Below are positions 1 through 5,245 of a stretch of 7,623 bases of DNA, one piece after another. The notes below the pieces were generated by a model. The model was not told where the DNA came from and ran no database searches. It worked only from the letters and a program-made list of their open reading frames with translations. Origin of the DNA: Chitinophaga pinensis (GTDB lineage: Bacteria; Bacteroidota; Bacteroidia; Chitinophagales; Chitinophagaceae); NCBI GenBank assembly GCA_945872805.1, contig CAMCBE010000091.1, positions 1 through 7,623 on the forward strand. The letters are read 5' to 3'. The stretch's first letter is position 1. The number at the start of each line of letters is the position of its first letter. The position numbers and the translations under genes are program-made.

Positions 1-1273
1 CTTTCTTCCAAGTTTTAGCGGAAATACCATTTAAATCCCATACAATTTTACCCGCACGAATGGTTAATTCTGCTTCTAGTTTTTGCTTGCCTGCTAGTTT
101 GTTTCCGGCAGCATCTATAAATCCAAATTTTCCTTTTTGCAGGCTGAGTATAGCAATATCTGCAACAGTTCCTTCGCTTAAATTGCCAAGATCTTCGCGT
201 TTGATTGCTTTGGCGGCATTCCAGCTGGAATGTGCAATGACTTCATCTAATTTCATGCCGATGGCCATGTATTTAGACATGATGTTGAGCATATTTTTCA
301 TGCCTGCATTCATGCTAAAGCGGTGAAGGTCACTACCAAACGTATTTGGTATTAATCCTTGTTTAAATGCCGGCACGGCCTGATTAAACCAGAATCCAGC
401 GCCACCATGTCCAACGTCGAACAATACCCCTTTTGATTGTGCTGCTGAAACAAACGGCCGCAACTTACCCATGCTATCAACGATTGGCATGCGTTCAGTA
501 ATTTCTTCAAACGAATGGGTGATGATATCCCCGGAACGCATTTTTGATAATTGTTCTTCTAGGCTGTATTGGGGTAGGTGACATTCTACGAATAGGGGAG
601 TGTTTGATTTTGTTGCCGCGTTTAAAGCGCTGTTGAAAGGTGTCCAATCTGCCCCTTCATAGTGGCCTATTTTTACACCGACAAGGATGTCTTTATATTG
701 TTGAATAGTACTCACCACAGAATCTACCTCTATGTTGCTGAAGTCATCTTTGATTGGCTTGCCGTCCATGCCATCTGTTGCTATATTTAGAAAAGCTAGT
801 ATGCGTGTTTGAGATACATCGATAACTTGACTCTTAAATTGGGAAAAATTTTGCCAGCCGGATGTTCCTGCATCGACTACTGTTGTAATACCTGCCTTAA
901 AACTAAAATCATCTGGGGATACGCTGTTGACACCATCTGCAAATGTGTTCGCCTTGCTTCCTACAAAGACATGGGTATGAATATCGATCAAACCTGGAAC
1001 AACATAAAGTCCTGTTGCGTCAATTGTTTTTTTAGAAGATGAAGATGTTATATTCTCACCGACCCTAATAATTTTCCCGTCTTTGATGGCGATATCCATT
1101 ATAGCACTGATGTTATTTTTGGTATCGATGACATGGCCACCCTTTAGTAAGAGATCGTATTGCTGTGCAAGCGTTATATTTGCAAGGAAAACAAAAGCGA
1201 GTGTAAAACAACTTTTGAAAACCTTATTGGTGCGATGAAAAAAAAAGGGCAAGAAGATTAACTTGGTTTTCAT
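1..1273 (-). CDS. Secreted COG3964-type amidohydrolase, paralogue 2 (C-terminus cut by window edge)
   Basis: Metal-dependent hydrolase of the amidohydrolase superfamily (dihydroorotase-like, COG3964), probably cleaving an N-acyl or ester bond in the periplasm; the substrate is unknown. I translated it by hand: 424 uninterrupted codons from an ATG at 1273, running off the left edge. A Sec signal peptide ends near A36 with Q37 at +1. Metal and active-site residues visible: H99 and H101 (IDIHTH), K201 as the likely carboxylated bridging lysine (VGVKIGHY), H253 (ITHSF), H289 (FDVGHGG), D315 (SDLH). The strand-5 position, His in many superfamily members, appears to be E230 (LFVECH), with H232 nearby. 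It is clearly a tandem duplicate of the upstream gene: both share QFK, DVGHGG and an identical LTIRAGKIVWDLNG near the C-terminus. The paralogue's length suggests only a few residues are missing. The ATG overlaps the upstream stop (ATGA, 1270-1273), so translation is probably coupled. The family is secure; annotation as dihydroorotase would be wrong. Confidence 0.92.
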   Translation of the reverse strand, partial: MKTKLIFLPFFFHRTNKVFKSCFTLAFVFLANITLAQQYDLLLKGGHVIDTKNNISAIMDIAIKDGKIIRVGENITSSSSKKTIDATGLYVVPGLIDIHTHVFVGSKANTFADGVNSVSPDDFSFKAGITTVVDAGTSGWQNFSQFKSQVIDVSQTRILAFLNIATDGMDGKPIKDDFSNIEVDSVVSTIQQYKDILVGVKIGHYEGADWTPFNSALNAATKSNTPLFVECHLPQYSLEEQLSKMRSGDIITHSFEEITERMPIVDSMGKLRPFVSAAQSKGVLFDVGHGGAGFWFNQAVPAFKQGLIPNTFGSDLHRFSMNAGMKNMLNIMSKYMAIGMKLDEVIAHSSWNAAKAIKREDLGNLSEGTVADIAILSLQKGKFGFIDAAGNKLAGKQKLEAELTIRAGKIVWDLNGISAKTWKK

Positions 1274-2568
1274 TTTTTATTTTTCAATTCATCTTCCCAG
1301 GATGGTGCGCTGAGGCCATTTAAATCCCAAACAATTTTACCAGCACGGATGGTTAATTCAGGTTCAAGTTTTTGATTGCCTTTGAGTACTGTTTTTCTAA
1401 TATCAAGAAATCCAAAATCTCCTTTACGGATATTGAAAACCGTTATGTCTGCTTCGGCATTTACACTCAAATTTCCAAGATCAGGTCGGTTAATGGCATT
1501 TGCAGGATTCCATGTTGAGCAGAGAATCACATCTTGTATGCTCATGCCCATAGTTAGGAATTTTGACATCACATTGCTCATGTCTTTCATGCCGCTATTC
1601 ATACTTTCTGCATGTAAATCGGTGCTTATGACATTCGGTTTAAAGCCTTGTTGAAATGCAGGGACTGCTTGCCTCCATGAAAAAGCGCCTCCGCCATGGC
1701 CTACATCAAAAACGATTCCCCTTTTTTGAGCAGCGAATACAAAGGGCTTTACTTTTCCATTCTCATCGACAATGGTTTCACGTCCAGCTGGTCCGTAAGA
1801 AAACGTATGCGTGAACATATCGCCTGGGCGAAGGTGTTCCATAAATAACGATTCAATGGAATTAGGTGGGTTATGTTCGCCAAAGTCAACGATCACTGGT
1901 ACATTAGCCAGTTTACCTGCTTGTACAGCACGATCTACTTGAGTGAATCCACCCCAATAGTGTGCAGATTTAATACCGACAATGATTTCTGGGAATAATT
2001 TATTTATCATGTATGCCGCTTGTTGCGGATTCATGTCTGATGTATCCTGTTCTTCAAAGCGACCTAGCATTCCATTGCCAACAATATTTAGGAATACCAA
2101 TACACGTGTTTGAGATTTGTCGATTGTTTGTTGTTTAAACTGCCTAAAGTTTCTCCAGCCAGATGATCCTGCATCAACTACTGTCGTAACACCAGCACGA
2201 AAGGAGAATGCATCAGCTGATACACTTGTTTGTGCATTAGCGATATAAGAACCTAAGTCGTTTCCATTGAATACATGTACATGCATATCAATTATGCCTG
2301 GCGTTACATAAAGACCTTTAACATCGATTACCTGCTTAGCGTTGCTTGCTGGGATATCTTTTGCTACTTGTGCTATTTTACCTTTCACAATGGCTACATC
2401 CATTTGTTCATCAATCTTATTCTTTGGGTCGATGACATGACCTCCCTTTAACAAAATATCTATTTGCTGTGCATGTGCTGTGTTGAAAGACCATAGACAA
2501 GCAATCAGTAAAATAAGAGAATGATAGCGAGTGCTAAATGCTTGGAGGGATTTGGTAAAATTTGACAT
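1270..2568 (-). CDS. Secreted COG3964-type amidohydrolase/deacetylase, paralogue 1
   Basis: A 432-residue metal-dependent hydrolase of the amidohydrolase superfamily, COG3964 group; a characterised relative (Atu3266) hydrolyses acetylated alpha-hydroxy/amino acid derivatives. Residues 1-33 form a Sec signal peptide (hydrophobic SLILLIACLW, then AHA/Q with Q34 at +1). An N-terminal beta-sandwich segment (about 36-88) leads into the TIM barrel. Visible motifs are H96 and H98 (IDMHVH), K200 (IVGIKSAHYWG, likely carboxylated), H254 (FTHTF), H291 (DVGHGGG) and D317 (STDLH). D228 (VIVDFG) sits where many superfamily enzymes carry the strand-5 metal-binding His; from memory, VDF is common in this exported subgroup. 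It lies downstream of the SelA-like PLP enzyme gene, an arrangement resembling other COG3964/DgaE neighbourhoods, so it may supply the deacylated amino compound to that enzyme. The gap to the upstream gene is 97 bases and holds a strong hairpin. The ATG is 22 bases after the hairpin; no Shine-Dalgarno sequence is obvious. Confidence 0.94.
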   Translation of the reverse strand: MSNFTKSLQAFSTRYHSLILLIACLWSFNTAHAQQIDILLKGGHVIDPKNKIDEQMDVAIVKGKIAQVAKDIPASNAKQVIDVKGLYVTPGIIDMHVHVFNGNDLGSYIANAQTSVSADAFSFRAGVTTVVDAGSSGWRNFRQFKQQTIDKSQTRVLVFLNIVGNGMLGRFEEQDTSDMNPQQAAYMINKLFPEIIVGIKSAHYWGGFTQVDRAVQAGKLANVPVIVDFGEHNPPNSIESLFMEHLRPGDMFTHTFSYGPAGRETIVDENGKVKPFVFAAQKRGIVFDVGHGGGAFSWRQAVPAFQQGFKPNVISTDLHAESMNSGMKDMSNVMSKFLTMGMSIQDVILCSTWNPANAINRPDLGNLSVNAEADITVFNIRKGDFGFLDIRKTVLKGNQKLEPELTIRAGKIVWDLNGLSAPSWEDELKNKK

Positions 2569-2590
2569 AGCAACTTGAGTTAATTGATTT

Positions 2591-2632
2591 TTAAATTGAA
2601 AGAGTATGTCGATACATACTCTTTCAATTTAA
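2591..2632 (-). repeat. Perfect 19-bp inverted repeat (intra-operon hairpin)
   Basis: Arms 2591-2609 and 2614-2632 are perfectly complementary around a 4-base loop (2610-2613). The stem is AT-rich, with core AGAGTATGT pairing with ACATACTCT. It starts 33 bases after the stop of the PLP enzyme gene and ends 22 bases before the ATG of the amidohydrolase gene. Neither strand has a proper T-run after the stem, so it is not a classical intrinsic terminator. I infer an mRNA processing or stabilising element, or a partial terminator setting the ratio of upstream and downstream products. A protein-binding dyad is also possible. Confidence 0.8.
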
Positions 2633-2665
2633 TTATTTATGAAAATCTAAATAGGTATATCATCA

Positions 2666-4300
2666 TTAGGTTGCGAGTGGTGGACCACCAGGTATCACTA
2701 TATCCTGTGGCTTCATTTTAAATTCACTGCGTTTAGCGGTGAATTTCGCAGTGCGGTATTCACCCATATAGATTGATCCTTCAAACGCATCATTTGCAAC
2801 CGTGCCAGAGAATAAAAATGTAATGTTATCTGCCGTATGACCATCTACACTGCGCAACTTGATGTTAGAACCTTCAATGGTTCCCATTAATTCTCTAGTA
2901 GAGAAATCACCTTTATGAGATCCCTTTATCCACTTGCCATCTTGTTGTATGAAAAGGTTATGCTGGCTGGTGCTGCTAAAAAATTCTATTGTAGCATCCC
3001 AACTTCCATTTAGATCAGCTGATGGTTTTTCAACAGTTGTATTTTTTGGTGAACGTTTTTGAGTGAGTACACCATGGAGGCGATCTGCTACAATTTTTTC
3101 ATTACCTGGCTGCATTTGTCCTGTAGTGATGTTGATGGATGTTTTCCCATTACTGAAGCCACTTCCAATAGCGACTCTTGGTTTTTTTCTACCGAGTTCT
3201 TCTGCCATTTCATCGCCTGTAAGGTTGAATTGTTCTGGGTCCCATGAAACAGTGAGCACAGGAGATTTATTGGATAGTTCTGTTGGTTCAAAAACGGAAG
3301 TAATTACTCCACTAATTGTAGATAGTTTTTTTGAAATAAGCTCTAACCATGATAGCCATGTTTTCCATTCACTAGCGTGATCACGGGTTGTCCATGCTTC
3401 CACAGCCGCTAACATGCCCATCATTTCTTCACGTCCCACTTTATTGTCGCGACCAGGACCGTGGTGAGGCGAGCTTGCTTGCCATGCAGACATGAGAATG
3501 TCTTTGCGTCCAAGGATCAAGCCAGCGCATTGTGGTCCGCAAATGGCTTTACCTCCGCTATAAACCACTAGGTCTGCGCCACGTTGTAGGTGAATATTTG
3601 GAATGGTAAGTACTTCTGCTGCTGCATCTACTAGAATAGGTACCTTATGTGGCTTAGCTGCTTTAACGATATTTTCGAGAGACATGGCTTGACCTGGTTG
3701 AGATTCGTCGTATGCCATAATATAAATCATAGCAGTACGTGAATTGAAGGCACTTTCCAATTCTTGCATAGAATCAACGTCAATTATTTTGGCTCCGGTA
3801 TTTCGGATTGAGTGATCATAGGTATTACGAGAAGATCTTGGAATAATTACTTCCGTTTTATCAAAGCCGGTTAGGTCTGGAATGCGAATTAATTTTTCAG
3901 GGTTACCTCCTGTGAGGCAAGCGGCTGTTACATGCTTCATACCCGCAGCACAACCAGCAGAAACCATGCCCCATTCTGCACCAGTAATTTCTGCTAGGCG
4001 CTTTCCGATACCGTCTGCTAGTTCATCATATTGTACAAAATTTTTCGAGGCAGCTTCCATGGCAGCGCGAACTTCTGGTCGTTCAATAGAGCCACCGATG
4101 ATGGTGAATGTACCGCGACAATTGATGATGGGTTCAACACCAATGGTTTCGAATATGGAAGGTGCAATGCCAAATTCAGATGATACCGTCAATGGATTGA
4201 TTTTGTCGACTTTCGTGCCGGCAAAAAGCGACTTTATGGGAGCTAGCATTCCAGTTAAGGGCAATAAAGTAAGGCCTTTTAAAATATTTCTTCTTTTCAT
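2666..4300 (-). CDS. Tat-exported SelA/DgaE-like PLP-dependent lyase with C-terminal beta domain
   Basis: A 544-residue fold-type I PLP enzyme of the SelA-like family (COG1921), which includes D-glucosaminate-6-phosphate ammonia lyase (DgaE). By analogy it eliminates ammonia from an amino acid or amino sugar acid. The start MKRRNILKGL matches a twin-arginine leader (RRxILK) followed by a hydrophobic stretch to about residue 27, so it should be exported folded with its cofactor. The catalytic domain covers about 45-415: cofactor-contacting D225 (PILVDAAAEV) and Schiff-base K251 (YSGGKAICGPQCAG, the SelA-family lysine motif). After a linker with charged and small residues (about 415-428), residues 429-523 (NGSWDATIEF ... 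GSIYMGEYRTAKFTAKR) look like a small lipocalin-like beta barrel, then a Pro/Gly-rich tail. That extension is absent from ordinary DgaE. It follows a Rid gene by 114 bases and precedes two amidohydrolase genes. Genuine selenocysteine synthase is unlikely given the export signal and context; the substrate is unknown. Confidence 0.9.
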   Translation of the reverse strand: MKRRNILKGLTLLPLTGMLAPIKSLFAGTKVDKINPLTVSSEFGIAPSIFETIGVEPIINCRGTFTIIGGSIERPEVRAAMEAASKNFVQYDELADGIGKRLAEITGAEWGMVSAGCAAGMKHVTAACLTGGNPEKLIRIPDLTGFDKTEVIIPRSSRNTYDHSIRNTGAKIIDVDSMQELESAFNSRTAMIYIMAYDESQPGQAMSLENIVKAAKPHKVPILVDAAAEVLTIPNIHLQRGADLVVYSGGKAICGPQCAGLILGRKDILMSAWQASSPHHGPGRDNKVGREEMMGMLAAVEAWTTRDHASEWKTWLSWLELISKKLSTISGVITSVFEPTELSNKSPVLTVSWDPEQFNLTGDEMAEELGRKKPRVAIGSGFSNGKTSINITTGQMQPGNEKIVADRLHGVLTQKRSPKNTTVEKPSADLNGSWDATIEFFSSTSQHNLFIQQDGKWIKGSHKGDFSTRELMGTIEGSNIKLRSVDGHTADNITFLFSGTVANDAFEGSIYMGEYRTAKFTAKRSEFKMKPQDIVIPGGPPLAT

Positions 4301-4350
4301 ACAAGAGGTTGTTTGCTTTTTTTTAAAATTGACCGATTCGAATTATTCGC

Positions 4351-4407
4351 TTAGAGAAACGATGCAACTTCTTTGATGGAATCTGCATGGATTATTCCTC
4401 TTCGCAT
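4351..4407 (-). CDS. Possible 18-residue small ORF in the gap before the PLP enzyme gene
   Basis: An ATG at 4407 opens an 18-codon frame ending in TAA at 4351-4353, translating as MRRGIIHADSIKEVASFL. It lies wholly inside the 114-base gap between the Rid gene and the PLP enzyme gene and begins 7 bases after the Rid stop. It could be a leader peptide tuning translation of the next gene, a decayed coding remnant, or chance. There is no recognisable ribosome binding site and no family match I can name. The rest of the gap is AT-rich, with a run of eight A residues on the coding strand close to the PLP gene start. Confidence 0.15.
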   Translation of the reverse strand: MRRGIIHADSIKEVASFL

Positions 4408-4414
4408 CTTTATC

Positions 4415-4948
4415 TTATTCTTTAATTTCAACAATCATCTCTATCTCTACTGCAATATTGCCCGGTAGTGATCCTACACCTACAGCAGACCGTGCATGTT
4501 TTCCATTCTCTCCAAAGACCTCAACTAATAAATCAGAACAACCGTTGATTACCTTAGGCTGTATATCAAACGTTGGGATGCAGTTTACCATACCTAGTAA
4601 TTTTACAATACGTTTTACTTTATTCAAATCACCTATTTCGGCTTTTAGTGAAGAAAGCAGTGAAATGCCTGTGAACCTTGCTGCTTCTCTTCCTTGTTCC
4701 AAGGTTACTTCTGCTCCAACTTTACCGATTACTTGTCCGCCTTCTGGTTTATCTGGGCCATGACCTGATAGGTATACTAGGTTTCCAACCCGAACTGCTT
4801 TTACATAGTTGGCAATAGGAGGTGTTGGTGTTATTAAATGAATACCAAGCTCTTTAATACGGGCTTCTGCATCTACCTTGTTTTGAGCATTGATCAGTGA
4901 AGTAGAGAGAAATACAATGGCGAAAACTAACGTGATACTCTTTTTCAA
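4415..4948 (-). CDS. Sec-exported Rid-family (YjgF/YER057c/UK114) enamine/imine deaminase-like protein
   Basis: A 177-residue Rid protein. Rid proteins typically hydrolyse reactive enamine/imine products of PLP enzymes to keto acids and ammonia, which suits its place directly upstream of a PLP lyase. Residues 1-21 are a Sec signal peptide (ITLVFAIVFLSTSLINA, Q22 at +1), so it acts outside the cytoplasm, unlike housekeeping RidA. The mature part carries the hallmarks of the longer Rid subgroup I know as YjgF_YER057c_UK114_like_1: KELGIHL, PPIANYVKAVRVGNLVYLSG, KVGAEVTLEQG, PKVINGCSDLLVEVFGE, HARSAVGVGSLP. R153 corresponds to the substrate-carboxylate Arg of RidA, and E168/E170 to the conserved C-terminal acidic position. 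The start is a TTG at 4946-4948: no in-frame ATG lies between it and the upstream in-frame stop, and the next in-frame Met is internal at residue 120. It is probably the first gene of the second operon. Confidence 0.92.
   Translation of the reverse strand: MKKSITLVFAIVFLSTSLINAQNKVDAEARIKELGIHLITPTPPIANYVKAVRVGNLVYLSGHGPDKPEGGQVIGKVGAEVTLEQGREAARFTGISLLSSLKAEIGDLNKVKRIVKLLGMVNCIPTFDIQPKVINGCSDLLVEVFGENGKHARSAVGVGSLPGNIAVEIEMIVEIKE
4946..4948 (-). other. TTG start codon deciding the start of the Rid gene
   Basis: The frame of the signal peptide begins with TTG AAA AAG. Upstream in the same frame there is a TAA stop (4975-4977) and no ATG or GTG before this codon, so TTG is the only sensible initiator preserving the complete signal peptide. 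No Shine-Dalgarno sequence is visible; the region just upstream is A/T-rich, as usual for Bacteroidota. A weak start on the first gene could keep Rid protein levels below those of the other operon products. Confidence 0.75.
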
Positions 4949-5181
4949 TGGATTATGTTTTAAAAATTATGGATGATTTTTGTCTTACTATTTTCGATGA
5001 GAAAAGCTAATAACCCTACTCATTTTTATTACTTGAATTTATTGATAAAAATTCAAATGGCGCCAAAAACCCTCGTTTTTCTTGTGATGAAATTTATTCG
5101 ATTTTACTCTTTTTTATAATTTCCTATTTTGTTGGGCATATTATGCTACTCTAGGACTTATTCTTGTCGTAATTGGGAAAT
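4949..5181 (-). promoter_or_regulatory. Intergenic region, likely promoter/operator of the Rid-PLP-amidohydrolase operon
   Basis: This gap separates the terminator of the PQQ-dehydrogenase unit from the second operon and contains no credible gene. It holds several dyads: an 8-bp inverted repeat TTGAATTT/AAATTCAA (5033-5040 and 5049-5056), the palindrome TGGCGCCA (5058-5065), a 6-bp hairpin AAAAAC-loop-GTTTTT (5065-5080) and GCATATTATGC (5136-5146). On the minus strand a weak Bacteroidota-type promoter candidate is TTTG (5064-5067), 22 bases, then TAAATTCA (5034-5041) against TAnnTTTG. The spacing is slightly long and the -7 match imperfect, so the exact promoter is unproven. The clustered dyads overlapping it would suit a repressor or activator site. 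Confidence 0.35.
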
Positions 5182-5207
5182 AAAAAAGGAGGGGTTAGCC
5201 TCCTTTT
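5182..5207 (-). terminator. Intrinsic terminator after the PQQ dehydrogenase gene
   Basis: On the minus strand a 9-bp stem (AAAAGGAGG / CCTCCTTTT; plus-strand arms 5184-5192 and 5199-5207, 6-base loop) runs straight into a run of six T (5187 down to 5182), then ATTT. It lies about 38 bases after the stop codon of the dehydrogenase gene. It is a well-formed Rho-independent terminator and marks the boundary between the two transcription units. On the plus strand the T-run after the stem is only four bases, so activity in that direction is doubtful. Confidence 0.88.
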
Positions 5208-5245
5208 GTACAAATTAATTTATGCTAATTATCATTTGAACTGAA

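Noticed and set aside
60..326. Plus-strand open frame of 88 codons
   Set aside because: It is antisense to the well-supported amidohydrolase gene and has no recognisable protein features.
809..1042. Plus-strand open frame of 77 codons, Cys-rich
   Set aside because: Antisense to the conserved amidohydrolase signature region (TTVVDAG to IDIHTH); the cysteines come from reverse-reading the Ala/Thr/Gln codons of that gene.
1..1273. Frameshifted or decayed pseudogene in place of the left-edge amidohydrolase
   Set aside because: Codon-by-codon translation gives 424 uninterrupted residues with all expected motifs; only the window edge truncates it.
1376..1654. Plus-strand open frame of 92 codons
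   Set aside because: Shadow of the first amidohydrolase gene; no family features.
1270..2568. Dihydroorotase of pyrimidine synthesis
   Set aside because: Sec signal peptide, COG3964-type DVGHGGG and STDLH motifs and neighbourhood do not fit a cytoplasmic pyrimidine enzyme.
2591..2632. Classical Rho-independent terminator
   Set aside because: The stem is excellent but AT-rich and lacks a T-run on either strand, so it is reported as a hairpin of unknown role.
3059..3380. Overlapping plus- and minus-strand frames of 62, 105 and 67 codons
   Set aside because: They lie out of frame inside the PLP enzyme gene, whose own frame shows family motifs throughout.
2666..4300. True selenocysteine synthase (selA) and a selenoprotein system
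   Set aside because: The protein has an export leader and an extra beta domain and sits with hydrolases and Rid; no selB, tRNA-Sec or SECIS-like element is visible.
3882..4376. Plus-strand open frame of 164 codons
   Set aside because: Long, but antisense to the N-terminal half of the PLP enzyme gene and without a plausible domain or signal.
4458..4763. Plus-strand open frame of 101 codons
   Set aside because: Antisense shadow of the 177-residue Rid gene.
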